Positions 48,142 to 60,866 of a DNA stretch of 64,000 nucleotides are shown one piece after another (position 1 is the stretch's first letter; each line of letters begins with the position of its first letter). The notes beneath the pieces are model-generated. The model ran no database searches. It saw only the letters and a program-made list of their open reading frames with translations, and had not been told where the DNA came from. Location of the stretch: the NCBI RefSeq assembly GCF_009208735.1, contig NZ_WFLJ01000017.1:1-64000 (forward strand), given 5' to 3'. The DNA is from Janthinobacterium rivuli. Its GTDB lineage: Bacteria > Pseudomonadota > Gammaproteobacteria > Burkholderiales > Burkholderiaceae_D. The position numbers were made by a program, and so were the translations under genes.

Positions 48142-49422
48142 ATGATCGATATTTCCAGCAACGACATCACCCCGAAACCCTTGCGCGTGCGCGAGTTCTA
48201 TCTGGGGCGACAACCTATCCTTGACCGCAATCAAGCCCTGTTTGGCTATGAGTTGCTATTCCGCAACGCTCCGGTCGGTCCCGCCAACATTACCAGCGAC
48301 CTGTCCGCCACGGCGTCCGTCATCGCCCATGCGTCGCAGCTGGGCATGGAAAAGGTCATCGGCGACGCGCTCGGTTTCGTCAATGTCGATGCCGACGTGA
48401 TCATGAGCGACATCTTCGTGTTCCTGCCGCGTGAAAAAGTCGTGCTGGAAATCGTCGAATCGATGCCCGTCACGCCCGAAGTGCGTGCGCGGATCAGCGA
48501 GCTGGTGGGCCATGGCTTCACCTTCGCGCTGGAAAACGTCGTGTCCGACACGCCACAGGTGCAGGAGCTGCTGCCGCTGGTGCAATACGTCAAGATGGAC
48601 ATGAGCACGGTCGACCCGAAAGTGCTGGCCGCCCTGGCGCCCCGTTTCAAGCAGGAAAACAAGAAACTGGTGGCGGAAAAGGTCGAGACGCGCGAAGAAT
48701 TCAAGTCGGGCCTGGACCTGGGCTTCGATTACTTCCAGGGTTATTATTTTGCCAAGCCCGCCATCATGACGGGCAAGAAGCTGTCGCCGTCGCAACTGGC
48801 CGTCATGGAACTGATGACCCTGGTGACGTCGGACGCCGACAATATGGACATCGAGCGCGCCATCAAGCGCGACGTGTCGCTGGCCCTGAACCTGCTGCGT
48901 CTGGTCAATACGCCGGCCGTGGGTGCGCGCCAGCGCATCGACTCGCTGAGCCAGGCCGTGACCGTGCTGGGCCGCCGCCAGTTGCAACGCTGGCTGCAAA
49001 TCATGCTGTACGCGGAGCCAAGCAAGCGCGGCCATAGCATGACGCCATTGCTGATGCTGGCCACCACGCGCGGCCGCCTGCTGGAATTGCTCGCGCACAA
49101 ACTGCGCCCGAACCACGCCCATTCGGCTGATATCGCCTTTACGGTCGGCATCATGTCCCTGATGGATACCCTGTTCGGCGTGCCGATGTCGGAAATTCTC
49201 AGCCAGATTGAAGTGATCGACGAAGTGGCCGAAGCGCTGCTGTCGCGCGAAGGCTTCTATGGCGACCTGCTGCGCCTGGCCGAATGCATCGAGCGCATCG
49301 AAGACATGGAAGGCGAGATCGTGCCGACCTTGCGCGACCTGGCCATGTCGCCGGACGACCTGGTGGAGCTGGAAATGGCCGCCTACGAATGGAGCGACAA
49401 CGTCGTACGATACGCGCTGTAG
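48142..49422 (+). CDS. EAL-HDOD signalling protein (YuxH type)
   Basis: The ATG at 48142 gives 426 residues; the frame is open further upstream, and the start is uncertain by up to 38 codons. The N-terminal EAL domain (about 15-220) begins EFYLGRQPILDRNQALFGYE. The catalytic EAL motif is changed to YELLFRN, and many metal ligands are missing, so c-di-GMP hydrolysis is unlikely. The HDOD domain (about 225-420) has LSPSQLAVMELMTLVTSD and LVNTPAVGARQRIDSLSQAV. The pair is typical of regulatory scaffolds in motility or virulence control. Confidence 0.85.
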   Translation: MIDISSNDITPKPLRVREFYLGRQPILDRNQALFGYELLFRNAPVGPANITSDLSATASVIAHASQLGMEKVIGDALGFVNVDADVIMSDIFVFLPREKVVLEIVESMPVTPEVRARISELVGHGFTFALENVVSDTPQVQELLPLVQYVKMDMSTVDPKVLAALAPRFKQENKKLVAEKVETREEFKSGLDLGFDYFQGYYFAKPAIMTGKKLSPSQLAVMELMTLVTSDADNMDIERAIKRDVSLALNLLRLVNTPAVGARQRIDSLSQAVTVLGRRQLQRWLQIMLYAEPSKRGHSMTPLLMLATTRGRLLELLAHKLRPNHAHSADIAFTVGIMSLMDTLFGVPMSEILSQIEVIDEVAEALLSREGFYGDLLRLAECIERIEDMEGEIVPTLRDLAMSPDDLVELEMAAYEWSDNVVRYAL

Positions 49423-49463
49423 GTCGGATTAGCGCGACCTCCCGGCCGCGCGTAATCCGACAA
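49419..49463. repeat. REP-like inverted repeat
   Basis: TCGGATTAGCGCG and CGCGCGTAATCCGA face each other across about 10 bp. They form a GC-rich imperfect stem right at the stop codon of the EAL-HDOD gene. Elements of this form (GTCGGATTA...TAATCCGAC) recur between genes in many proteobacterial genomes; this window holds only one copy that I found. Confidence 0.55.
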
Positions 49464-49481
49464 CATTGTTGGCGCGCTCTT

Positions 49482-49520
49482 TAAAAACCCTGCACGGCAT
49501 CGCCGTGGCATGGTTTTTTT
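49482..49520 (+). terminator. Rho-independent terminator after the EAL-HDOD gene
   Basis: AAACCCTGCACGGC, loop ATC and GCCGTGGCATGGTTT pair with one bulge and one mismatch, followed by seven T. The A-run on the other side may also allow it to end the convergent SPW gene. Confidence 0.75.
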
Positions 49521-49526
49521 ACGCCG

Positions 49527-49898
49527 CTACGCGGCCGCACCGGGCCAGTGCTTGTGCAGTTCGGGGTCGGTGCGTAGTTCCCACAGGGCCAGCACGACGA
49601 CGGCGATACCGACGATCAGCTCGTTCCACATGACGACACGCTGTTCGGCCAGCCGCAAGACCCACGGCGAGGCGGCGACCCAGACGCCCACCAGCAGGTT
49701 GACGACGACGGCCCAGAAATAGGTCTTGTACAGGTCGAAGGCGGCCAGCACGGCGATCACGAGACCCGAGACAAAGGCGTTGATCATCTGCGGCGAACCT
49801 TCGGGATAGGAAAAGGCCCAGGGCGAGACGACGAGCCACAGGCCCAGCAACAGGATCACTTGGTCCTGCCAGCGTTTCAGTTTGAAGTTGGTTGCCAT
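49527..49898 (-). CDS. SPW repeat membrane protein
   Basis: The 123-residue protein has four hydrophobic helices in two repeats. Each repeat carries the name-giving motif: VSPWAFSYPEGSP and ASPWVLRLAEQ. The start at 49898 has an almost perfect Shine-Dalgarno sequence (AAGGAGGT), suggesting strong translation. The family has no assigned function and occurs in stress-linked settings in various bacteria. The gene stands alone between the EAL-HDOD gene and metH. Confidence 0.85.
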   Translation of the reverse strand: MATNFKLKRWQDQVILLLGLWLVVSPWAFSYPEGSPQMINAFVSGLVIAVLAAFDLYKTYFWAVVVNLLVGVWVAASPWVLRLAEQRVVMWNELIVGIAVVVLALWELRTDPELHKHWPGAAA

Positions 49899-50018
49899 AT
49901 TACCTCCTTGCCAGTTGGGAACGGACCGGAGCGGGCATGCAGCATGCCGGCCGGCATACTGCGTTAGTGCGCTTCGGCGCGCGATAAGTTCCGCGCGCCT
50001 TGTGCTTATATTATGGCA

Positions 50019-53813
<3,795 letters not shown>

Positions 53814-54455
53814 TTCATGCTTTCAATAGGCAAACGGGCGGCGGCGCGGCGGCAGGACGTTACGAGGCGGGTGCGGGCCAGCAGGATCAGCCGACGGAAA
53901 GTTGCCGGCCGGGTAGGGCAGGCAGAGGGTGGCAATCGCCTGATTTCACCGGGTCTAAAATTATACGGCATCAGGCTGCTTTGGTTTTAAGCAAAAGCGG
54001 CCGTTCCCCCCCCAAGGCTGGCGTTCTTGCAACACATTGCCTTCCGTCGCGCCTGCTCCTGAAAATGGCACTCCTGAAAATCTTACTTAAAATGTTAATT
54101 TTTCCGCCAAAGTTGCTGGAAAGGTACGTCGTCTAGGCTGTGGAAAAATTTCCACATTATTTGTGCCGTATCAGCATATTTTTAATGAATTGAATGGCAA
54201 TAGCTGTAAAGGAAAATAAACGTGATTTCGGTCAATGCAGAGGGAGACGAATAATGCTCAAAATAAAGTTTGCCAAGCAGATATTTTAATTATTATCAAA
54301 ACAATTTGAATCAAAAGCATTAATAGTTGTCTTCGGGAATCGAATTAACCATAATATTGGTTCCTGGAAATTAAATTCTCACCAAAAGTCACCAATATGT
54401 CACATTTATCTTGTGTCCTCCCCGGCACCGCGCTGCATCAACATGGTTGCCAGCC
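53814..54455. promoter_or_regulatory. Control region between metH and the M66 protease gene
   Basis: These 642 bp lie between divergent genes. The metH side (53814-53950) is GC-rich and could be a leader of about 140 nt from the TATAAT at 53960-53965 (minus strand). A tract of nine C residues lies near 54007-54015. The part at about 54060-54410 is AT-rich, with no supported gene, repeat or strong promoter; it probably holds the protease promoter. I looked for a cobalamin riboswitch box and did not find one. Confidence 0.4.
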
Positions 54456-56933
54456 ATGAAAAACCATCTGCTAGTCGCATTGTTTGTCATGCTGGGCCTG
54501 TCCGCCTGCGGCGGCGGTGGCGGTGGTGGTGGCGAGACCGTGGTGGCGACCACGTCGGGTACGCCCGTCCTGGTTCCTGCCGTGACGGCCGTCTCGGCGG
54601 CGAATGTCGCCGTTGGCGGCAGCCTGGTGGTGACGGGCACGAATCTGAGCCGCGTGACGGCCTTCAAGGTGGGCGGCGTGACCGTTACCGCCAGTGTCGC
54701 CAGCGACACGAGCGTTACCTTGGCCATGCCTGGCGTGCCTGTAACAGGCGCCTTGAGCCTGGTCAGCGCCAGCGGCACGGCGGCCACCAGCTATAACGTC
54801 AATGTGTACCTGCCCTTGAGCGTGGGCAGCGTCGCACCGGCGACGGGCGGCGTCGGTTCCAGCGTGACGATCGCGGGCGGCGGCATGGGTGCAGTGACGG
54901 CGGTGCAGTTTGGCAATGGCGCGGCGGCGACGCCGCAAAGCCAGACGGCCAGCAGCGTGACCGTGGTGGTGCCTGCGGGCGCAGCGACAGGCGTGCTGAC
55001 GGTGCGCGGTCCCTACAACGATGTGGCCAGCAGCGATACGTACACGGTCTTGGCGAGCGTGGCGGTGACGTCGATCAGCTCGGTCGTCAACGGCGGGAGC
55101 TTGTCCGTGACGCTGCAGGGCAGCAATCTCGACCAGGTCACTTCGGCGTCGGTGGGCACGACGCCAGCCGTCATCGTCAGCGCCAGTGCCAGCCAACTGG
55201 TGTTGTCCGCGCCAGGATCGGCAACGGGCAACGTGATGTTGTCGGCCGCGTCGCGCATCGCCGTCAATGCGGGCACGGTGTCGGCCTTTACCTTGGGTAG
55301 CATTGATTTCGCGCAAGTACTGAATTTGAACGCCAGCAATATGGCCTTGCGCCTGACGCGCGGCAAGCCGGCCGCCGTGCGCGTGTCCGTGCTGGCCGCG
55401 CAGGCGGGCCAGTCCAGCCCGGCCGTCACCTTGAACGCGACCGCCGCCAATGGCAGCAACCTGGGCAGCATCGCGATGACGGGTCCGGCGCTCTTGCCGA
55501 CGACGAAGAACGATGACAGTTTCAACGGCAATTTCAGCGCCGTGCTGCCGGCCAGCTGGATCTTGCCCGGCGTGCGCGTGCGCGTGACGGCCGTCGGCAA
55601 TGATGGCGTGCAAGTGAGCCAGGAAGCGGCGCCCGCAGTGGCCAGCCTGGCCAGAATCCGTCTGGTGCTGGTGCCACTGAGTACGGATGATGGCGTGGCG
55701 CAACTGCCTGATGCCGAGGTGATCCGTGCCGCGCTGCTGCGCGTGTATCCGTATGCGGCGGAAAATATCAGCATCACGACGCGCGTCGCACTGAGCATGC
55801 CGGGCAGCAGCACGGCCGACAGCTGGTGGAGCGATGCCCTGGGCAAGCTGGAAAACCGGCGCGCGCTGGAAGACAGCGGTGCCTACTATTATGGTTTCGT
55901 GCCGAAGATGTCCGTCACCAATGCAGCCGGCCTGGCCTACATCAATGAGCGCAGCAGCGGCAACGACTTCACGTCGGCCATCGGCCTCGATGCCCAGTCC
56001 AAGAGCATCGCGGCGGTCGACCCCTTCTCCAATCAATGGCCTCTATGGCTGACCACCCTTGTGCATGAGCTGGGCCACAACCACTCGCTGCAGCACGTTC
56101 CCTGCGGCGGTCCGGCCGGAGCAGTGAACGACTATCCATATGCGCAAGGCGCACTGGGCCCGCAACCGCTGTACAACAGTAGTTATGACGGCAGCATCGG
56201 CCAGCTGAGCAAGGCAGTCTATGGCAGCACGCCGATGAAGGACGTGATGAGCTATTGCAGCGGCGCCTGGTTCTCCGATTACAGCTATGCGCGGGTGCAG
56301 CAATTCCTGGAAAAACGCAGCACGCAGGTGACGGGCAGCAATGTGCTGGCCGCCAGCATGTCCGTGGCCGAGAACGGCTACCTGACCATTTCCGGCCGCA
56401 TCACGCCTGGCGGCGTGGCCCTGCGCCCGGCCGTCGCCTCGTCGACGCGCATCGGCGCCGCCGCCAGCGGCAGCGGCCATGCTTATACCTTGCGCGTGTT
56501 GACGGCGTCGGGACAGACTATCGACTTGCCCTTCGATGGCGTTTCCGTGGCCGACCATGGCGGCAACGCCATGAGCCACTTCCGCGTCAGCTTCGCCAAC
56601 CCGGGCGACATCAGCGACGTGCAAGTGCTGGCAAATGGCAAGGCCTTGGCCAAGCTGGAACGCTCGGCGCGTCGCGGCAAGGCTGCCGCCAACGATGCCA
56701 CGTTTGATGCGACGCAAAGCGGCGGCCAGCTGGCGCTGACCTGGAATGCCCAGGCGGAACCCTACGCCGCCGTGCTGCACGTTGCTGCCGATGGCCGCAA
56801 GACGGTGGTCGCCAGTGACTTGACGGGTGGCAAAGCCAGCGTCGACGTGAGCGCCTTGCCGGCCGGCGGCCGCTTCGAGGTCAGCCTGTCGTCGTCCGTG
56901 GGTGGGCGCATGATGAAGGTGGCGCGCCGCTAA
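54456..56933 (+). CDS. Large M66-type zinc metalloprotease lipoprotein with IPT/TIG-like repeats
   Basis: From ATG 54456 the 825-residue protein has a lipoprotein signal (MKNHLLVALFVMLGLSACGG; lipobox LSAC, Cys18) followed by eight glycines. Residues about 35-280 hold three IPT/TIG-like beta repeats (VTAVSAANVAVGGSLVVTGT; LSVGSVAPATGGVGSSVTIA; VAVTSISSVVNGGSLSVTLQ). The protease domain has HELGHNHSLQH at 537-547 with Glu538 and the likely Met-turn DVMSYC at 596-601, followed by WFSDY. This fits M66 peptidases such as StcE and TagA, which cut mucin-type glycoproteins. Cleavage specificity is unknown. It is probably displayed on the cell surface or in the periplasm. Confidence 0.8.
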   Translation: MKNHLLVALFVMLGLSACGGGGGGGGETVVATTSGTPVLVPAVTAVSAANVAVGGSLVVTGTNLSRVTAFKVGGVTVTASVASDTSVTLAMPGVPVTGALSLVSASGTAATSYNVNVYLPLSVGSVAPATGGVGSSVTIAGGGMGAVTAVQFGNGAAATPQSQTASSVTVVVPAGAATGVLTVRGPYNDVASSDTYTVLASVAVTSISSVVNGGSLSVTLQGSNLDQVTSASVGTTPAVIVSASASQLVLSAPGSATGNVMLSAASRIAVNAGTVSAFTLGSIDFAQVLNLNASNMALRLTRGKPAAVRVSVLAAQAGQSSPAVTLNATAANGSNLGSIAMTGPALLPTTKNDDSFNGNFSAVLPASWILPGVRVRVTAVGNDGVQVSQEAAPAVASLARIRLVLVPLSTDDGVAQLPDAEVIRAALLRVYPYAAENISITTRVALSMPGSSTADSWWSDALGKLENRRALEDSGAYYYGFVPKMSVTNAAGLAYINERSSGNDFTSAIGLDAQSKSIAAVDPFSNQWPLWLTTLVHELGHNHSLQHVPCGGPAGAVNDYPYAQGALGPQPLYNSSYDGSIGQLSKAVYGSTPMKDVMSYCSGAWFSDYSYARVQQFLEKRSTQVTGSNVLAASMSVAENGYLTISGRITPGGVALRPAVASSTRIGAAASGSGHAYTLRVLTASGQTIDLPFDGVSVADHGGNAMSHFRVSFANPGDISDVQVLANGKALAKLERSARRGKAAANDATFDATQSGGQLALTWNAQAEPYAAVLHVAADGRKTVVASDLTGGKASVDVSALPAGGRFEVSLSSSVGGRMMKVARR

Positions 56934-56953
56934 ACAAGGGTGGCGGAAACAAC

Positions 56954-56982
56954 AAGGGCTTGCCGCGGCAAGCCCTTTTTTT
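56954..56982 (+). terminator. Rho-independent terminator after the M66 protease gene
   Basis: AAGGGCTTGCCG and CGGCAAGCCCTT form a perfect 12-bp palindromic stem followed by a run of T. It lies 20 bp after the stop codon. Its A-poor left arm makes it less suited to the convergent fmt gene. Confidence 0.9.
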
Positions 56983-57011
56983 ATCGCCGTCGACAGGACG
57001 CCGCCGTGCCA

Positions 57012-57968
57012 TCACGTAAAGCGTTTGCCTTCGAGCGGGAAGCCCTTGATGAACTCGGCCGCGGGCAGGCGCTTGCCGCCCGGTTTTTGCAGTTCCGTCA
57101 GGCGCAGGGAGCCGTTGCCGCAGGCCACGACGATGCCGTGCTGGGCGTCGGCCGCCAGCACCTGGCCCGGCGCTTCCTTGCTGTCCGCTTCGAGTACCTC
57201 GGCGGCCCAGATCTTGATGGTAACGCCATCGACCTGGCCGCAGGCGCCGGGAAACGGATTGAAGGCGCGGATTTTCAGGCCCAGTTCCAGCGCCGGCAGA
57301 CTGAAATCGAGTGCCGCCTCTTCCTTGGCGATTTTCGCCGCATACGTGACGCCCGCTTCCGGCTGCGGCACGGCTTCGAGCGGCTGCTGCTGCATCTTGC
57401 GCAGGGTCTCGACGATCATCTTGCCGCCCAGGGCGGCCAGCTTGTCGTGCAGGGTGGCGGTGGAGTCGCCCGCTTCGATGGGCGTGCGCTCGATGGCCAG
57501 CATGGGGCCCGTATCGAGGCCTTCTTCCATCTGCATGATGGTCACGCCCGTTTCATCGTCGCCCGCCTCGATGGCGCGGTGAATCGGCGCGGCGCCGCGC
57601 CAGCGCGGCAGCAATGAACCGTGGATATTGATGCAGGGTTTGATGTCGAGCGTGCTGCGCGGCAAGATCAAGCCGTAGGCCGCCACCACCATCACGTCGT
57701 AGTCGGTGGCCAGCAGGCGCTCGTGGGCCGCCTTTGCCTCGGCGGCGCGCTGCGGGTCCTTGCTGTCCATGCGCAGGGACAGCGGCTGCAGCACCTCGAT
57801 GCCATGCTGCTGCGCATACTGCTTGACGGCCGAGGCGTGCAGCTGCATGCCGCGTCCGGCCGGGCGGTCGGGCTGGGTCAGCACCAGCGGAATCTCGAAT
57901 CCCGCTTCGTGCAAGTCTTTCAGGGCCGTGGCGGCGAATTCAGGCGTGCCTGCGAAGATCACTTTCAT
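57012..57968 (-). CDS. fmt: Methionyl-tRNA formyltransferase
   Basis: The 318-residue enzyme begins [20 protein letters not shown]. It holds the formyl-folate site [20 protein letters not shown], with the Asn-His pair and the downstream Asp in [19 protein letters not shown]. It formylates initiator Met-tRNA. It is downstream of def on the same strand, with about 107 bp between. rsmB, often the next gene, is absent here. Confidence 0.96.
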   Translation of the reverse strand: MKVIFAGTPEFAATALKDLHEAGFEIPLVLTQPDRPAGRGMQLHASAVKQYAQQHGIEVLQPLSLRMDSKDPQRAAEAKAAHERLLATDYDVMVVAAYGLILPRSTLDIKPCINIHGSLLPRWRGAAPIHRAIEAGDDETGVTIMQMEEGLDTGPMLAIERTPIEAGDSTATLHDKLAALGGKMIVETLRKMQQQPLEAVPQPEAGVTYAAKIAKEEAALDFSLPALELGLKIRAFNPFPGACGQVDGVTIKIWAAEVLEADSKEAPGQVLAADAQHGIVVACGNGSLRLTELQKPGGKRLPAAEFIKGFPLEGKRFT

Positions 57969-58075
57969 ATGGTTCCTTGACGTGAGGTGCGCAGGCCCGC
58001 GCCGGAGGCGCCAGGCTGGCGTGGTGTAACGACTACTGTTGCTGCTTAGTCTATCAGCAGTATCGCAAAAGCGGC

Positions 58076-58618
58076 TTAGAAACGGCGATTCTGTGCGCGC
58101 AGGCTCGCTTCGCGCTCGAGACCACGGATTTCCTTGATCATCTTGGTCTTGATGCGGTTGCGCTTGAGCGGCGACAGGTATTCGACGAATACCTTGCCCA
58201 GCAGATGATCCATCTCATGCTGGATGCAGACGGCCAGCAAGCCATCGGCTTCCAGCTCGAACTGCTTGCCGTGGCGGTCCAGGGCGCGCACCTTGATGCG
58301 GGCCGGACGCTCGACGCCATCGTAGACGCCAGGCACGGACAAACAGCCTTCGTCGTAGACCTGCTTTTCTTCGCTGGCCCAGGTGATTTCCGGGTTGATG
58401 AATACTTGCAGCTGGTTTTTCTCTTCGGTGATGTCGATCACCATCATCTGGATATGCTCGTCCACTTGCGACGCGGCCAGGCCGACGCCCGGGGCGTCGT
58501 ACATGGTTTCAGCCATGTCGTCGATCAGGGTTTGCAGGCGCGCATCAAATTCGGTGACGGGCTTGGCGACCGTGTGCAGGCGCGGATCGGGGTAACGCAG
58601 GATATTTAATATGGACAT
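58076..58618 (-). CDS. def: Peptide deformylase
   Basis: The 180-residue metalloenzyme has all three deformylase motifs: [16 protein letters not shown] with the metal-binding Cys, and [12 protein letters not shown] with the two metal His and the catalytic Glu. It removes the formyl group from new proteins, undoing the work of Fmt downstream. The length is normal. A TAAAAT at 58783-58788 (minus strand) may be its -10 box. Confidence 0.96.
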   Translation of the reverse strand: MSILNILRYPDPRLHTVAKPVTEFDARLQTLIDDMAETMYDAPGVGLAASQVDEHIQMMVIDITEEKNQLQVFINPEITWASEEKQVYDEGCLSVPGVYDGVERPARIKVRALDRHGKQFELEADGLLAVCIQHEMDHLLGKVFVEYLSPLKRNRIKTKMIKEIRGLEREASLRAQNRRF

Positions 58619-58910
58619 ACGGATTCGACTGGTTAAGGTGGGCGCCGGTGCGCCGGATTATTCATGCCTGGGCCATGCGGACGATGGCAGGGCTATGGTG
58701 AGTACGCGACGGTTGGGCGCGTGCGGCGCAACGGCGCGGCAGATGCGTTTGCCAGTGCGCTAATCGTCTGCTGCAAAGGGAAATTTTATCACAGACGCCC
58801 ATGCTCCTGTGGATGGCGGGGTAGCGGCCATTGCACGCATCCTTGCGCGCGTCGGTAGCGCGTGCGCGCCATGGCGCTAGCATGGGGGCATGGTACACAG
58901 TGAGGTTGTC
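58619..58910. promoter_or_regulatory. Divergent control region def / dprA
   Basis: These 292 bp contain no supported gene. The minus strand has a possible -10 (TAAAAT, 58783-58788) for def. I see no clear promoter for dprA. Short open frames here are GC-bias artefacts. Confidence 0.35.
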
Positions 58911-60014
58911 ATGCATGCACTTGCAACGACGGCAGACGCGGCCACGGAACTGGCGGGCTGGCTGCGCCTGCAGCATCTGCCCGGCGTGGGGCCGGTGGCG
59001 GCGCGCGCCTTGCTGGCCCGCTTCGGCTTGCCGCCCCAGGTCTTCGCCGCGCCGTTCGAGGCCTTGCGCGAAGTCGTGCCGGCCGGCGTGGCGCGCGCCA
59101 TCGTGCAGCCGCCCAAGCCCGTGGCCAACAGCCAGCTGGAACTCACGCTGCAATGGCTGCAGCGGCCCGGCAATGCCGTGCTGACCCTGGCCGACGCCGC
59201 GTATCCGCCGCTGCTGCTGGAAATCGCCGATCCGCCGCTGTTGTTATATGTGCGGGGGCGGGCGGAACTGCTGTCGCGTCCCGGCGTGGCCATCATCGGC
59301 AGTCGCAATGCCAGCGCGCAAGGCATGCAGAATGCGGCCGCCTTCGCACAGGCCCTCAGCGCGGCGGGTTTGACCATCATTTCCGGGCTGGCGCTGGGCA
59401 TTGATACGCACGCGCACGAGGGGGGCCTGCGCGGCGCGGGCGCCACCGTGGCCGTGATCGGCACGGGCGCCGATCTGGTGTATCCGCGACGCAACCTTGA
59501 TCTGGCGCAAAGAATCGCGGAACAGGGCTGCATCGTCAGCGAGTATGCGCTGGGCCTGCCCGCCATGCCGGCAAACTTTCCGCGTCGCAACCGCCTGATC
59601 AGCGGCCTGGCGCGCGGCGTGCTGGTGATCGAGGCGGCCGCCCAGTCGGGTTCCCTGATCACGGCGCGCCTGGCCGGCGAGCAGGGGCGCGACGTGTATG
59701 CCTTGCCCGGCTCCATCCATGCGACGTTGGCCAAGGGCTGCCATGCGCTCATCAAGCAAGGCGCCAAGCTGGTCGAGTCGGCCGATGACGTGCTGCAAGA
59801 GCTGCAATGGCTGGGCGGCATCCCCAGCATGCCGGCAGTGGTGGAAGACGAGACGCCGCTGCTGGCCGCGCTGGGCCACGATCCCGTCGATGCCGATACC
59901 CTGGCCGCGCGCAGCGGCCTGGCCATGGGCGCGCTGATGGGCGAATTGCTGGCGCTGGAGCTGGCGGGCCGGGTCGAACGCTTGCCGGGAGGACTGTTTC
60001 AACGCTGCAAATGA
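58911..60014 (+). CDS. dprA: DNA-processing protein DprA
   Basis: The ATG at 58911 follows TGAGG by 5 nt and gives 367 residues; an ATG at 58890 has no site. A helix-hairpin-helix part (LQHLPGVGPVAARALLARFG) leads to the Rossmann-like DprA core. The core shows VAIIGSRNASAQGMQNAAAF, GLTIISGLALGIDTHAHEG, NFPRRNRLISGLARGVLVIE and SGSLITARLAGEQGRDVYAL. The C-terminal winged-helix domain (about 310-367) completes it. DprA loads RecA onto incoming single strands in natural transformation. comM near the left end of the window serves the same process. Confidence 0.95.
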   Translation: MHALATTADAATELAGWLRLQHLPGVGPVAARALLARFGLPPQVFAAPFEALREVVPAGVARAIVQPPKPVANSQLELTLQWLQRPGNAVLTLADAAYPPLLLEIADPPLLLYVRGRAELLSRPGVAIIGSRNASAQGMQNAAAFAQALSAAGLTIISGLALGIDTHAHEGGLRGAGATVAVIGTGADLVYPRRNLDLAQRIAEQGCIVSEYALGLPAMPANFPRRNRLISGLARGVLVIEAAAQSGSLITARLAGEQGRDVYALPGSIHATLAKGCHALIKQGAKLVESADDVLQELQWLGGIPSMPAVVEDETPLLAALGHDPVDADTLAARSGLAMGALMGELLALELAGRVERLPGGLFQRCK

Positions 60015-60108
60015 CAGCTTGTTACTTGTGTGGCGGCCTTGCCGCACGGGGGCGCTTTGTCTGTGCGCACCCTTGTGTCGCAGCGAACTTAGCTGATAGA
60101 GTAGAGCC

Positions 60109-60573
60109 ATGTTCGATATCCTGGTGTACCTCTACGAGACTTACTATCGCCCCGATGCCTGCCCCGAGCCGGCAGTCCTGGCGCGCAAACTGTCGGCCGT
60201 CGGTTTCGACGACGTGGAGATTTCCGAGGCGCTCGTCTGGCTGACGGATTTGAACGCCATGGCCGGCGTCGAGCAAACCCTGACGGCCGCCTCCACGGGC
60301 ACGCGTTTCTATGTGCAGCAGGAAAGCGACGTGCTGGGCACGGCCGCCATCGGCTTCATCCAGTTCCTCGAAAGCGCCAAGGTGCTCTCGCCGCTGCAGC
60401 GCGAAATCGTCATCGAGCGGGCGCTGGCGCTCGACGAGGCACCCGTTTCGCTGGGCAAGCTGAAAGTCATCGTGCTGATGCTGCTGTGGAGCCAGGGCAA
60501 GGAACCGGACGCCCTCATGTTCGACGACCTGTTCGTCGACGACGAAGACCTGCCCCCGCGCCTATTGCACTAA
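60109..60573 (+). CDS. smg: Smg/DUF494 family protein
   Basis: The 154-residue acidic protein begins [20 protein letters not shown], the Smg signature, and contains [20 protein letters not shown] and [20 protein letters not shown]. The family follows dprA in many proteobacteria, as here (94 bp). Its function is unknown. It has no membrane segment or signal peptide. Confidence 0.92.
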   Translation: MFDILVYLYETYYRPDACPEPAVLARKLSAVGFDDVEISEALVWLTDLNAMAGVEQTLTAASTGTRFYVQQESDVLGTAAIGFIQFLESAKVLSPLQREIVIERALALDEAPVSLGKLKVIVLMLLWSQGKEPDALMFDDLFVDDEDLPPRLLH

Positions 60574-60866
60574 TATATAGACGTCGCCGGCGGCCGCTGT
60601 CGCTGCCTGCCCGATCCTCGCGCCGCCGCCGCGCCATCCCCTTTACCATGTGCTGCACCGGCGCGCACGCTTGACAATCGCGTTTGCGCCTGCGCATTCT
60701 TGCTTGCAGATAACTTGCCGAATTCTTCAATAGGCGCTTATCATTGGCCGCTTGACAAGACCACAAGTCACAAGGCCTTGCGCAGACAAAAGCGTCGGCG
60801 CCTGGCAATGCACTGTATGATGCGCATGCTGAAACTATCCTAGAGCATTTTTCGAGACTAAAAAAT
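60574..60866 (+). promoter_or_regulatory. smg-topB interval
   Basis: These 293 bp hold no supported gene. Two exact TTGACA hexamers occur (60669-60674 and 60752-60757), but neither has a good -10 box at 16-18 bp. A topB promoter is likely here; its place is not settled. Confidence 0.35.

Noticed and set aside
53814-53955. Cobalamin riboswitch before metH
   Set aside because: The leader is GC-rich but I found no B12 box and it seems too short.
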